Notes: generated by a model not told the origin, from the sequence alone. 64,000 bases of DNA from Streptomyces sp. TBY4 (GCF_024213195.1 NZ_JANAVF010000021.1:62001-126000); one strand, 5' to 3'. Shown: positions 8,497 to 17,478, counted from the stretch's first letter. Made by a program: numbers and translations.

Positions 8497-9687
8497 TCAG
8501 GCCGTGAAGAGGGCGGCCTGCGCCGACTCGCGGGCGGCCAGCCGCGCCCCCGTGAGCACCGCCGGATCGCCGAGGGCGCCGGCGCGGACCTCGGTCGGGA
8601 CCGGGGTCAGGGTGGTCAGGCGGCGGGCGACCCTGTCCGCCAGGGCGGGTCCGCCCGCGCGGCCGAGTTCCCCGCCGAGCACGACGCAGCCGGGGTCCAG
8701 GATCGCCGCGACGGCCGCGGCCCCGAGGGCGAGCCGCTCGGCCAGGGCGTCGAGGAAGGCCGGTCCGGCCGCGCCCGCGACGGCCTCCTCGACCGGCCCG
8801 CGGTAGCCGTGGGCCGCCGCGAGCGCGGCCACCCCGCCCCGCCCGGCCAGCTCATGGAAACCGCCGTCGCAGTTCGTGGCCGAGGGGAGGCCGCCCGTCC
8901 CGGGCACCGGGAGGAAACCGATCTCGCCCGCTCCGCCGGAGGCGCCCCGGCGCAGCTGCCCGTCCAGGACCACGGCGGCGCCGACCCCCTCGCCGAGCCA
9001 CAGCAGCACGAAGGAGTCCAGGTCGCGGGCGGCTCCTACCCGCTGTTCGGCCAGGGCCGCGAGGTTGGTCTCGTTCTCCACCACGACCACCGCCGGCAGC
9101 CTCCGCTGCACCGCCGCCACCAGGGCCCGGTGCCAGGCAGGCAGTCCCGCGGTGTCGCGGAGCTCTCCGCTGCCCGGGGCCACCAGTCCGGGCGCTCCGA
9201 TCACCACCGTGTGGAGCCGGTCGGCGCCCGCCTCCGAGGCGAGTTCCTCCAGCCGGTCCACCGCTTCCTCCACGGCGTCCACCGGCAGGGCCGCCTGGGC
9301 CAGCGGCCGCCCGAGGAGGTCGGCGACGACTGCCGTGGCGCTGTCCGTGCGGACGTCGAGGGCGGCGAGGTAGGCCCGCCGCGCGACGATCCCGTAGAGC
9401 TTGGCGTTGGGTCCGCGCCGCTGTTCGCCCGATTCCCCGACGACCTCGATCAGCCCGGCCCCGGTGAGCCGTTCGACCAGGTCGGCGACGGAGGGGCGGG
9501 ACAGCCCGGTGAGCCCCTTGAGCTGGGGCGCCGTCAGGGGGCCCTCCTCCTGGAGGAGTTCGAGGGCGAGCCGGTCGTTGATGGCCCTGGCCGTGCTCGG
9601 CGAGGCGGGGGACGGGGTCGCCGACGCGGCGCGGGCGGTGGCGCGGGTGGTGGCGGTCAGGGCCTTGGCAAGAGTCACGTCGCCCAT
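8497..9687 (-). CDS. ROK-family transcriptional regulator
   Basis: A 396-residue repressor-type ROK protein. After an Ala/Thr-rich tail, a winged helix-turn-helix (GPLTAPQLKGLTGLSRPSV, about residues 48-66) precedes the ROK ATPase-like fold. The usual sugar-ligand motif ExGH reads EIGF here, so the conserved His is replaced by Phe, and the CGxxGC zinc motif is missing (NCDGGFHELAG instead). The protein may therefore bind an unusual ligand or none. The ATG at 9687 has a weak ribosome binding site; the GTG at 9678, preceded by AGGATGGG, is an alternative. It is divergent from an MFS gene with a palindromic operator between them, so it probably represses that gene and itself. Confidence 0.85.
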   Translation of the reverse strand: MGDVTLAKALTATTRATARAASATPSPASPSTARAINDRLALELLQEEGPLTAPQLKGLTGLSRPSVADLVERLTGAGLIEVVGESGEQRRGPNAKLYGIVARRAYLAALDVRTDSATAVVADLLGRPLAQAALPVDAVEEAVDRLEELASEAGADRLHTVVIGAPGLVAPGSGELRDTAGLPAWHRALVAAVQRRLPAVVVVENETNLAALAEQRVGAARDLDSFVLLWLGEGVGAAVVLDGQLRRGASGGAGEIGFLPVPGTGGLPSATNCDGGFHELAGRGGVAALAAAHGYRGPVEEAVAGAAGPAFLDALAERLALGAAAVAAILDPGCVVLGGELGRAGGPALADRVARRLTTLTPVPTEVRAGALGDPAVLTGARLAARESAQAALFTA

Positions 9688-9706
9688 CCTAGGAGTTCCG
9701 GGGGCT

Positions 9707-9733
9707 AACTATCAGGCAGGGTCCCTGATAGTT
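9707..9733. promoter_or_regulatory. 27-bp palindromic operator
   Basis: AACTATCAGG (9707-9716) is perfectly inverted as CCTGATAGTT (9724-9733) around a seven-base centre. The palindrome fills most of the 54-base divergent region between the ROK and MFS genes and ends eight bases before the MFS ATG. It is most simply the ROK regulator's operator. Confidence 0.75.
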
Positions 9734-9741
9734 TACGGAGC

Positions 9742-10959
9742 ATGACCGGGGAAACCGACCTCAGCCCGGCGCGACTGCGCCATGCCCGCTTCGCCATCGC
9801 CGGCGTCTTCTGCGCACACGGCGCGGTCACCGGCTCCTTCGCGACCCGCATCCCCTGGATCCAGGACCACGCGCAGCTCAGCGCGGGCACCCTGGGTCTG
9901 GCCCTCGCCTTCCCCGCCATCGGCGCCGCACTGACGATGCCGCTGGCCGGGCGGATCAACCACCGGCTGGGCGCGCGCACCGCCCTGCGGGTGCTGCTGG
10001 CCCTGTGGACCCTCGCCCTGATCCTGCCGAGCCTCGCGCCGAACCTGTGGACGCTCTGCTTCGTCCTCTTCGTCTACGGGGCCACCGCCGGCATGTCGGA
10101 CGTGGCGATGAACGCGCTGGGCGTGGAGACCGAGAACCGGCTCGGGCGCTCGATCATGTCCTCGCTGCACGGCATGTGGAGCGTGGGCGCCCTGATCGGC
10201 TCCGCCGCCGGTACGGTCGCCGCGCACGCCGGTGCCGATGCCCGCCTGCACCACCTGGTCGCCGCGCTCGCCCTGACGCTGGCCGGGCTGGTCGCCGTAC
10301 GGGGCGTCCTGGACCTGCGGACCGACACCGGCGGGGAGGAGGCTCCGCCGCACTTCGCGCTGCCGCCGAAGTCCGCGCTGTTCATCGGCGCGATCGGCTT
10401 CTGCGCGGTCTTCGCGGAGGGTGCGAGCCTGGACTGGTCCGCGGTGTACCTGCGGGACGTGCTGGGCACGGACGCCGGTCTGGCCGCCGCCTCGACCACC
10501 GCCTTCGCGCTGACGATGGCCCTCGCCCGGCTGGCCGGGGACAAGGTCGTGGACCGGTTCGGGGCCGTACGCACCGTCCGCGTGGGCGGCGTGCTGGCCA
10601 CCGCGGGCGGGCTCCTCGTGGTCACCGTGCACCATCCGGCCGCCGCCCTCACCGGCTTCGGGCTGATCGGACTCGGCATCGCGGTGGTGGTCCCGCTGGC
10701 CTTCGCGGCGGCCGCGCGCAGCGGGCCGGCCCCGGCGCAGGCCATCGCCGGTGTCGCGACGATCACGTACACCTCGGGGCTGATCGCCCCGTCGGCGATC
10801 GGCGCGGTGGCCGACGCGACCTCGCTGGTGGTGTCGTTCGGGCTGGTCACGCTGCTGTCGTTCGCGCTGATCGCGGGGGCGACCGTACTGCGGCAGAAGC
10901 CGGTGGCGGCCGTGCCCTCGCCCGCCAACCGGGACGAACCTGCACCTATCCGGCCGTAA
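9742..10959 (+). CDS. MFS transporter
   Basis: A 405-residue major facilitator protein with twelve hydrophobic segments. The conserved loop 2-3 region appears as LAGRINHRLGARTAL (about residues 70-84). The overall type resembles FucP/YbjJ-like sugar or drug MFS proteins often paired with ROK or GntR regulators. The ATG follows the operator palindrome by only eight bases and has GGAG just one base before it, so the transcript may be leaderless. The TAGTTT at 9730-9735 would fit as a -10 box inside the operator. The divergent ROK regulator suggests induction by a sugar or related ligand; the substrate is unknown. Confidence 0.85.
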   Translation: MTGETDLSPARLRHARFAIAGVFCAHGAVTGSFATRIPWIQDHAQLSAGTLGLALAFPAIGAALTMPLAGRINHRLGARTALRVLLALWTLALILPSLAPNLWTLCFVLFVYGATAGMSDVAMNALGVETENRLGRSIMSSLHGMWSVGALIGSAAGTVAAHAGADARLHHLVAALALTLAGLVAVRGVLDLRTDTGGEEAPPHFALPPKSALFIGAIGFCAVFAEGASLDWSAVYLRDVLGTDAGLAAASTTAFALTMALARLAGDKVVDRFGAVRTVRVGGVLATAGGLLVVTVHHPAAALTGFGLIGLGIAVVVPLAFAAAARSGPAPAQAIAGVATITYTSGLIAPSAIGAVADATSLVVSFGLVTLLSFALIAGATVLRQKPVAAVPSPANRDEPAPIRP

Positions 10960-11040
10960 TATGTCGCCTGGTCACCTGCGGCCTCGTAGCGTGACCACGC
11001 TCCCGGCGAACATCAGAGAACGAACGAAAAGCGGTGGAAC

Positions 11041-12450
11041 ATGGGCCTCGGCGTGCGCTGGACCCTGCACGGTGACGGGCGGACCCCCGCCCCCGGCGCA
11101 GTGGTGCGGCCGGACGAGCGGCTGTCGTGGCCGCGGACCGCCGGGCTGGGCGCCCAGCACGTCGTGGCGATGTTCGGGGCCAGCTTCGTGGCTCCGGTCC
11201 TCATGGGCCTGGACCCGAACCTCGCCATCATGATGTCCGGTGTCGCCACCGTCATCTTCCTGCTGGCGACCCGCGGCCGGGTCCCCTCCTACCTGGGCTG
11301 CTCGCTCTCCTTCGTCGGGGTCGCGGCGGCGATCCGGGCGGGCGGCGGGGACAGCGCGGTCGTCACGGGCGCCGTCTTCGTGGTCGGCGCGGCGCTGTTC
11401 CTCGCGGGACTGGCCGTCCAGCGGTTCGGGGCCCGGATCATCCACGCGGCGATGCCGCCGGTGGTGACGGGCGCGGTCGTGATGCTGATCGGCTTCAACC
11501 TGGCGCCCGTGACGGCCTCCACGTACTGGCCGCAGGACCAGTGGACGGCCCTGCTGACGATGCTGTTCACCGGGCTGGCCGTGGTCTGCCTGCGCGGGTT
11601 CTGGTCGCGGATCGCGATCTTCCTCGGCCTGATCTTCGGGTACGGCATCTCCTGGGTCTTCGACCTCGTCTTCGGCAAGATCCACTCGACGGTGGGCGGT
11701 CCCGAGGCCGTGGACCACTGGAGGCTCGACCTGTCGGGGGTCGGCAAGGCCGACTGGATCGGACTGCCGACCTTCCACGCGCCCGCCTTCGAGTGGTCGG
11801 CGATCCTGATCGCGCTGCCGGTGGTCATCGCGCTGATCGCGGAGAACGCCGGGCACATCAAGGCCGTCGGCGAGATGACCGGCGATCCGCTCGACGACAA
11901 GCTCGGCACGGCCATCGCCGCCGACGGCGCCGCCTCCATGCTGTCCACGGCCGTGGGCGGCCCGCCGAACACCACCTACTCCGAGAACATCGGCGTGATG
12001 GCCGCCACCCGCGTCTACTCCACGGCGGCCTACTGGGCGGCGGCCGGCTTCGCCCTCCTCTTCGGCCTGTGCCCGAAGTTCGGTGCGGTCGTGGCCGCGA
12101 TCCCCGGCGGGGTGCTGGGCGGGATCACCGTGATCCTGTACGGCATGATCGGCCTGCTCGGCGCCCAGATCTGGATCAACGGCCGGGTGGACCTGCGCAA
12201 TCCGCTGAACCTGGTGCCGGCCGCGGCGGGCATCATCATCGGCGTCGGCGGGGTCGAGCTGCACATCAGCGACAGCTTCGAGCTCGGCGGCATCGCGCTC
12301 GGCACCATCGTCGTGATCACCGGCTACCACGCCCTGCGGTACTTCGCCCCGGCCCACATGAAGCAGCAGGAACCGCTGCTGGACTCGGGAACCTCGGCGT
12401 ACGACGACCCGGACGGGCCTGGGGCCCCGGCCGGTGACAAGCGGGGTTGA
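11041..12450 (+). CDS. NCS2-family uracil/xanthine permease
   Basis: A 469-residue nucleobase:cation symporter of the NAT/NCS2 family. It has the N-terminal GLGAQHVVAMFGASFVAPVL segment with the conserved His (about residues 36-55), the substrate-binding glutamate in LIAENAGHIKAVGEM (about residues 264-278), and the NTTYSENIGVMAATRV stretch that follows in UraA/PyrP proteins. About fourteen transmembrane segments are predicted. Its role is import of uracil, or possibly xanthine. It stands alone, about 80 bases after the MFS gene, with no visible attenuator or pyrimidine operator. Confidence 0.9.
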   Translation: MGLGVRWTLHGDGRTPAPGAVVRPDERLSWPRTAGLGAQHVVAMFGASFVAPVLMGLDPNLAIMMSGVATVIFLLATRGRVPSYLGCSLSFVGVAAAIRAGGGDSAVVTGAVFVVGAALFLAGLAVQRFGARIIHAAMPPVVTGAVVMLIGFNLAPVTASTYWPQDQWTALLTMLFTGLAVVCLRGFWSRIAIFLGLIFGYGISWVFDLVFGKIHSTVGGPEAVDHWRLDLSGVGKADWIGLPTFHAPAFEWSAILIALPVVIALIAENAGHIKAVGEMTGDPLDDKLGTAIAADGAASMLSTAVGGPPNTTYSENIGVMAATRVYSTAAYWAAAGFALLFGLCPKFGAVVAAIPGGVLGGITVILYGMIGLLGAQIWINGRVDLRNPLNLVPAAAGIIIGVGGVELHISDSFELGGIALGTIVVITGYHALRYFAPAHMKQQEPLLDSGTSAYDDPDGPGAPAGDKRG

Positions 12451-12526
12451 CGGAGTTTCGCCCGAACCGGGGAAGCGTACGGCCAAGTTCCCCTGATCCC
12501 GGCCCGCGGCTGCGACGCTGCCTCCC

Positions 12527-13177
12527 ATGGTCCCCATGGAAGCGGTGCTGGCGCGGATGCGCGCCCTGGACGAGCGGCTCCCCGAGCGGGACGGCGTCGC
12601 CGTCTTCAACCGGGTGTACCTCACGGTGACGCAGACCCTGCACGAGGGGATCGCGCACGGCGCGTTCCCCTCGCCCCGCCGGGCGGAGGCGCTCAGCGTC
12701 CGCTTCGCCGAGCGCTACCTGACGGCGGTCGAGGCCGACCGGGCCCCCGCGTGCTGGCGGCCGCTGCTGCAGTACCGCCGCCACCCCGGGATCCGGCCGC
12801 TCCAGCACGCCCTGGCCGGGATCAACGCGCACATCGGCCACGACCTGGCGCTGGCGGTCGTGGCCACCTGCCGCTCGCTCGGCTGCGAACCGGCCGCGCT
12901 CGAAGCGGACTTCGACCGGGTCGGCGACACCCTGGTCTCCCTGGAGGAGCACATCCGGGAGGACCTGATGCCGGGCCCGGACCTGCTGGAGATCGCGGAC
13001 CCGCTCACCCATCTGCTCGGCGCCTGGAGCCTGGAGCGGGCCCGCGCGGGCGCCTGGGCCTCGGCGCGCCTGCTGTGGTCGCTGCGCCGCTCCCCCGACC
13101 TCGCGGAGGAGTTCACCGAGTCCCTCGACGCGGGCGTCGGCCTGGTGGGCCGCTGCCTGCTGACGCCCACGGGCTGA
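12527..13177 (+). CDS. DUF5995 family protein
   Basis: A 216-residue, mostly helical soluble protein whose layout matches DUF5995: an N-terminal FNRVYLTVTQTLHEGI helix, then RYLTAVEADRAPACWRPLL, and the family-like ALAGINAHIGHDLALAVV (about residues 103-120) with conserved Asn, His and Asp. These polar residues in a helical bundle suggest a metal or active site, but no activity is known to me. No signal peptide is seen. The first ATG (12527) was used; a second Met lies three codons later. Its neighbours are unrelated single genes. Confidence 0.75.
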   Translation: MVPMEAVLARMRALDERLPERDGVAVFNRVYLTVTQTLHEGIAHGAFPSPRRAEALSVRFAERYLTAVEADRAPACWRPLLQYRRHPGIRPLQHALAGINAHIGHDLALAVVATCRSLGCEPAALEADFDRVGDTLVSLEEHIREDLMPGPDLLEIADPLTHLLGAWSLERARAGAWASARLLWSLRRSPDLAEEFTESLDAGVGLVGRCLLTPTG

Positions 13178-13219
13178 GGCCGACGGGCCGGCTCCGAAGA
13201 GACGGCCTAGCCTGGTGGC

Positions 13220-14008
13220 ATGGCAACGGTGCGGGTCGGCGGGGTCGAGGTCGCCTACGCACGCGCGGGGCAGGGCCCGCCCCTGGTCCTCGTGCACGGA
13301 GCGGGCGTGGACGGCCGCATGTGGCAGCCGCAACTCGCCGACCTGGAAGACGAGTTCACCGTGGTGGCCTGGGACGAGCCGGGCGCCGGGCAGTCCTCCG
13401 ACCTGCCGGCCGGCTTCGGCCTGGCGGACTTCGCGCACTGCCTCGCCGCCGTGATCGAGGCACTGCGGCTCGGCCCGGCCCACGTCGCCGGGCTCTCCTG
13501 GGGCGGGACGCTCGTACTGGAGCTGTACCGCCACCGTCCGGAGCTGGTCAGGACGCTGATCCTGGCCGACACCTACGCCGGGTGGAAGGGCTCGCTGCCG
13601 CCGGAGGAGGTGGCGGCCCGCGTCGAGGGGGCCGGGCGGATGCTCGCGGCGCCTCGGGAGCAGTTCGATCCGACCCTGCCCGGGCTGTTCGCGGGCGGGC
13701 CTCCCGCCGCGTTCGTGCCGTTGCTCGACGCCATGGCCCGCGACGTGCGGCCGGAGACCATGGGGGCGGAGCTGTTCATGATGGCCGAGGCAGACCAGCG
13801 CGACCTGCTGCCCGCGATCACCGTGCCGACCCTGCTCCTCTGGGGCGAGCTCGACGCCCGCTCGCCCTTGAGCGTCGCCCGTGCCTTCGAGGACGCGATC
13901 GCGCACGCCGAGCTCGTGGTGCTCCCCGGCGCGGGGCACGTCAGCAACCTGGAGGCTCCGGAGCCGTTCAACCAGGCCGTCCGCACGTTCTGCCGCGCCC
14001 ACCCGTGA
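13220..14008 (+). CDS. Alpha/beta hydrolase
   Basis: A 262-residue alpha/beta-hydrolase-fold enzyme. The oxyanion-hole motif LVHGAGVDGRMW is at about residues 22-33. The nucleophile elbow is GLSWGG (Ser about residue 94). The catalytic acid is likely Asp in LLWGELDARSP (about residue 214), and the His is in PGAGHVSNLEAPEPFN (about residue 243), so the triad looks complete. This layout fits small esterases or C-C bond hydrolases of the MhpC/BioH type; the substrate cannot be predicted. It lies 43 bases after the DUF5995 gene on the same strand. Confidence 0.85.
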   Translation: MATVRVGGVEVAYARAGQGPPLVLVHGAGVDGRMWQPQLADLEDEFTVVAWDEPGAGQSSDLPAGFGLADFAHCLAAVIEALRLGPAHVAGLSWGGTLVLELYRHRPELVRTLILADTYAGWKGSLPPEEVAARVEGAGRMLAAPREQFDPTLPGLFAGGPPAAFVPLLDAMARDVRPETMGAELFMMAEADQRDLLPAITVPTLLLWGELDARSPLSVARAFEDAIAHAELVVLPGAGHVSNLEAPEPFNQAVRTFCRAHP

Positions 14009-14035
14009 GCGGGACCCAGCACTAGGCTCGACCGC

Positions 14036-14653
14036 ATGACCAGCTTCGCCACGCACCGGCTCCGCGTGCACGATGCCGCGCTGCCCGTCCACCGGCGGAT
14101 GTCGGCCCTGCGCACCTGCCTGACCGAGTTCGCCCCGTACGGGCTCCGCGCGACCTTCCACCACCTGCGGGGCAGCGCGGGCATCCCCCGCGACCCGGCC
14201 CGGGACCCCGACTCGCTGGTGCGGGCGGTGGAGGAGCTCCAGGCCGCCCGGGAGGTGTGGGTACCGGGCATCCTGGCCTGGCAGGAGGCCCGGCGGATCC
14301 AGAAGCGGGCCGGGGTGCGCCTGCCGAAGCCGCCCGAACCACGGCCCTGGGTCTCGTGTCCGAACCTGGAGTTCCATCCGCTGGGCCCGCTGGCCGAGGT
14401 GATGCCCCGGATCCTGCGGGCCCGGGAGTACGCGGGTGCGGGGTGCGCGGTGTGCGGGGCCGACCGTTCCGTCCTGAGCTGGAGCGACGGCCACCGCGTG
14501 TACGCGCTGTGCGCGCACTGCGGGGTGGAGCGGGGCCCTTCCGCCCCGGAGACGGTCGACGACCCCCACCTCCGGATCGCCTGCGCCGCGCGCTGGCGGG
14601 CCGTATGGCGCGGCGACGCGGAGTGGGAGCGGCCGTACCCGCCCCGGGCATGA
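14036..14653 (+). CDS. Hypothetical protein with C-terminal zinc ribbon
   Basis: I do not recognise this 205-residue protein. The N-terminal 130 residues are rich in Arg, Pro and Leu and mostly helical. Around residues 140-168 the pattern CAVCGADRSVLSW...YALCAHCG gives two CxxC pairs about 17 residues apart, the spacing of a structural zinc ribbon. There is no signal peptide or membrane segment. It starts 28 bases after the hydrolase stop and ends just before a strong bidirectional terminator, so it may be co-transcribed with the hydrolase. Confidence 0.65.
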   Translation: MTSFATHRLRVHDAALPVHRRMSALRTCLTEFAPYGLRATFHHLRGSAGIPRDPARDPDSLVRAVEELQAAREVWVPGILAWQEARRIQKRAGVRLPKPPEPRPWVSCPNLEFHPLGPLAEVMPRILRAREYAGAGCAVCGADRSVLSWSDGHRVYALCAHCGVERGPSAPETVDDPHLRIACAARWRAVWRGDAEWERPYPPRA

Positions 14654-14655
14654 GG

Positions 14656-14695
14656 ACGGGCCGCCCCCGCGCTCGCGCGCGCGGGGGCGGCCCGT
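14656..14695. terminator. Bidirectional hairpin terminator
   Basis: A perfect 17-bp GC-rich stem (14656-14672 with 14679-14695) with the six-base loop TCGCGC lies in the 60 bases between the convergent stop codons of the zinc-ribbon gene and the DavB-like gene. It can serve both. Confidence 0.85.
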
Positions 14696-14713
14696 GTCGG
14701 GGGCCGGGAGGGG

Positions 14714-16411
14714 TCAGTCCTCCGGGAGTTCGACCGGGGCTATCTCGTCGTAGACGTCGCCCGGGCCGGGGTTGGTGGAGTCCGTGGAGCCGCCGAGGTG
14801 GTGCATGACGCCCCAGACCGCGTTCAGCGCCGTCTGGACCGCGCCCTCCGCCCAGCCCGCCGTCCAGGAGATGTCGTCGCCCGCGAGGAAGATGCCGCGC
14901 TTGTCCTCGGGGAGGCGGTCCTGCATGAAGTGGGTGAACAGGCGGCGCTGGTAGCGGTAGTGGCCCGGCAGGTTGGCCTTGAACGCGCCCATGAAGTAGG
15001 GCTCGTTCTCCCAGGACACGGTCACCGGGTTGCCGATGATGTGGCGCCGGATGTCGACCTTCGGGTAGATCTCGCCGAGGGACTTCAGCATGACCTCCAT
15101 CCGCTCGTTCGCGGACAGCGGCAGCCACTTCAGGCTGTCGTCGCACCAGGTGTAGGACAGGCAGATGACGGCCGGCTTGTCGGGGCCGTTGTCGAGGAGG
15201 TACGTGCCGCGGGTCATGCGGTCGGTCAGGGTCATCGACATGACGTCGCGGCCCGTCTCCTCGTCCTTGTCCAGCCAGAAGGGGCGGTCGACCGGGATGA
15301 AGAGCTTGCTGGACTCCATGTAGTGGGTGCGCTCGATCGCCGTCCAGTGGTCGATCGGGAAGAGCGTGTCGTCGCACGCGATCTTCGAGAGCAGCATCCA
15401 GGACTGGGCCGTGAAGATCGCGGCGCGGTACGTGCGGATGTCGCCCGAGGCGTCCGTCACCGTGATGCGGTTGCCCGCCGTGCGGTGCAGGCGGGTGACC
15501 GCCGGACGCGGGGTGCCCCCGTGCAGGGAGGAGAGGGAGGTGCCCTGCGCCCAGTGCACGATCTTCTCGGGCTCGCGGTCCCACATGCGCAGCGGGAGCT
15601 GCTGCGAGCCGCCCACGATGCCGCGGTGGTGGTCGTCGGCCTCGGTGTAGACGACGCGCAGGATCTCCAGGATGGAGTTCGGGAAGTCGGTGTCCCAGCC
15701 GCCCGTGCCGAAGCCGACCTGGCCGAAGATCTCGCGCTTGCGGAAGGACTTGAAGGCCTCGGACTTGCAGAGGAACCCGTAGAAGGTCTCGTCGTCGAGC
15801 TTCTCGACGAGCTTCGCCCAGATCTCCCGGATGCGCGGGACGTCCCGCTCGCGCATCGCGGTGTTCATGTCGGAGAAGTCGGCGCCCTCGTCCAGGCAGG
15901 CGTTCCACGCGGCGGACACGTCGCGGTAGACCTGCGGGAGGTCGGCGATGGTCTCGGCGTAGTGGGTCTCGCCCTTGAGGTCGACGACCGTCGAGGGGGT
16001 GGCCTCGGCGAGCGGGTTCGGGAAGGGCTCGGTGACCAGGCCGACGAGGTCGATGTAGTGCTGGAGGGCCGTGGAGGACGGCGGGAAGCGCATGGCGCCC
16101 ATCTCCGCGGTCAGCTCCTCGGTGCCCGCGCCCTCGAAGCCGACGGTCCGCAGCCGGCCGCCGATCTGGTCGGCCTCGTAGACGACGGGCTTGAGGCCCA
16201 TCTTCATCAGCTCGTAGGCGGAGATGATGCCGGACAGCCCGCCGCCGATGACGGCGACCTCGGTGCCGTGCTCGGTCGCCGGTATCTGGCCGAGGCCCGC
16301 CGGGTGCGCGAGGAAGTCGTCGTACGCGTAGGGGAAGTCCGGGCCGAACATCGTGATCGGCAGCTGTCCGTCGCTGTGCGGGACGGCGGTGGTGGGCACC
16401 GTGGACGTCAT
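14714..16411 (-). CDS. DavB-like L-lysine 2-monooxygenase
   Basis: A 565-residue flavin amine-oxidase-fold enzyme. The FAD motif VAVIGGGLSGIISAYELM is near residues 52-69, with VYEADQIGGRLRT after it and the C-terminal FAD-contact region GIFLAGDDISWTAGWAEGA. Long stretches, such as GPDFPYAYDDFLAHPAGLG and GQVGFGTGGWDTDFPNS, recall Pseudomonas putida DavB, which oxidatively decarboxylates L-lysine to 5-aminovaleramide. The next gene downstream of the promoter, davA-like, encodes an amidase that would hydrolyse such an amide, as in the DavBA pathway. Tryptophan or phenylalanine monooxygenase activity is the alternative. It follows the amidase gene by 77 bases on the same strand. Confidence 0.8.
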   Translation of the reverse strand: MTSTVPTTAVPHSDGQLPITMFGPDFPYAYDDFLAHPAGLGQIPATEHGTEVAVIGGGLSGIISAYELMKMGLKPVVYEADQIGGRLRTVGFEGAGTEELTAEMGAMRFPPSSTALQHYIDLVGLVTEPFPNPLAEATPSTVVDLKGETHYAETIADLPQVYRDVSAAWNACLDEGADFSDMNTAMRERDVPRIREIWAKLVEKLDDETFYGFLCKSEAFKSFRKREIFGQVGFGTGGWDTDFPNSILEILRVVYTEADDHHRGIVGGSQQLPLRMWDREPEKIVHWAQGTSLSSLHGGTPRPAVTRLHRTAGNRITVTDASGDIRTYRAAIFTAQSWMLLSKIACDDTLFPIDHWTAIERTHYMESSKLFIPVDRPFWLDKDEETGRDVMSMTLTDRMTRGTYLLDNGPDKPAVICLSYTWCDDSLKWLPLSANERMEVMLKSLGEIYPKVDIRRHIIGNPVTVSWENEPYFMGAFKANLPGHYRYQRRLFTHFMQDRLPEDKRGIFLAGDDISWTAGWAEGAVQTALNAVWGVMHHLGGSTDSTNPGPGDVYDEIAPVELPED

Positions 16412-16488
16412 GGGGTACGACTCCTAGCGGGGTGGGGCAGGGGGGAAGGGCAGGCAGGGGGTACGGCGGCGGGCGGGGCCGCGCGCGG

Positions 16489-17289
16489 TCAGACGAGCGA
16501 GGCGTACAGCCCGGGGCGCCGGTCGCGCAGGTACGGGTTGGTCTCGCGCGAGACGCGCAGCAGCTCGGGGTCGGCCTCGCCGAACACCAGCTCCTCGCCG
16601 CGGCCCGCCCTGGTCCGGGTGGTCCCGTCGGGGCTCGCCAGGCAGCTGAGGCCGACGAACTCGAACTCGCCTTCCGGGCCGGTGCGGTTGACGTACGCGA
16701 TGTACATCTGGTTCTCGAAGGCCCGTACGGGGACCAGCTGCTCGGCGACGAACTGGAACGGGTGCATCTGCGCGGTCGGCACCAGGAGGAGGTCGGTGCC
16801 GGCGAGCGCGTGCGCCCGGACGTTCTCCGGGAACTCCACGTCATAGCAGATCATGATGCCGATGCGGAGGCCGCCGAGGTCCGCCTGGACCACCGGGGTG
16901 TCGCCGGGGGTGAAGGCCGCCTGCTCGAAGCAGCCGAAGAGGTGGGTCTTGCGGTAGTTCGCGAGCCGCTCCCCGTCGGGGCCGAGGAGCTGCGCCGCGT
17001 TGAAGACGGCGTCGCCGTCCCGCTCCGGGTAGCCGTAGAGCACGGCCACCCCGTGGCGGCGGGCGATCTCGCCGATGGCGCGGGCGGACATGCCGTCGGC
17101 CGGTTCGGCGAGCCGGGCGATGTCCTCGATCTCCAGCGCGTAGCCGGTCAGGAACATCTCCGAGGTCACGAGGAGCCCGGCCCCCGCCTGTGCGGCGCGG
17201 GCCGCGGCCTCTTCAAGCGCCTTCAGGTTGTCGGCGGTGTCGCCGAGCCGTCCGGAACTCTGGAGGAGGGCGGTGCGCAGCGGGGGCAT
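16489..17289 (-). CDS. DavA-like carbon-nitrogen hydrolase (amidase)
   Basis: A 266-residue nitrilase-superfamily amidase with the complete catalytic triad: Glu in LVTSEMFLTGY (about residue 42), Lys in YRKTHLFG (about residue 110), and Cys in IGIMICYDVEFPE (about residue 144). Paired with the DavB-like monooxygenase, it would convert 5-aminovaleramide to 5-aminovalerate and ammonia. The ATG at 17289 was chosen because AGAGG lies eight bases upstream and homologues begin here; the frame is open further upstream, but that would place the control region inside the gene. Three GTTGCGC repeats lie 77-137 bases upstream. Confidence 0.82.
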   Translation of the reverse strand: MPPLRTALLQSSGRLGDTADNLKALEEAAARAAQAGAGLLVTSEMFLTGYALEIEDIARLAEPADGMSARAIGEIARRHGVAVLYGYPERDGDAVFNAAQLLGPDGERLANYRKTHLFGCFEQAAFTPGDTPVVQADLGGLRIGIMICYDVEFPENVRAHALAGTDLLLVPTAQMHPFQFVAEQLVPVRAFENQMYIAYVNRTGPEGEFEFVGLSCLASPDGTTRTRAGRGEELVFGEADPELLRVSRETNPYLRDRRPGLYASLV

Positions 17290-17365
17290 GGGCGTACCTC
17301 TGTGGCAGGAGGGGTGGGGGTCCTTAGACGGTACGTTCGCGCGTTCGACCGGGACAAGGCGTGAC

Positions 17366-17426
17366 CGTTGCGCTCCGCGCATCGATTCGTTGCGCATTGA
17401 CGGGAGGAGGCGGCGATTCGTTGCGC
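17366..17426. promoter_or_regulatory. Repeated GATTCGTTGCGC motif upstream of davA
   Basis: CGTTGCGC occurs at 17366, 17388 and 17419; two copies are extended identically to GATTCGTTGCGC (17384 and 17415). The first is also part of the inverted repeat TGCGCTCCGCGCA. The same core recurs upstream of the Lrp-linked permease at 25506 and 25536. It is probably a binding array for an Lrp/AsnC regulator controlling the amidase-monooxygenase pair. Confidence 0.5.
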
Positions 17427-17478
17427 GGAGGCCGTACGAACGGTCCGAAAGGGCTTTTCCCGGGGTCTACGAGGGGGC

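Noticed and set aside
14022..16844. 940-codon frame overlapping the DavB-like and amidase genes in another frame
   Set aside because: It is an Arg/Pro/His-rich shadow of the real monooxygenase reading frame.
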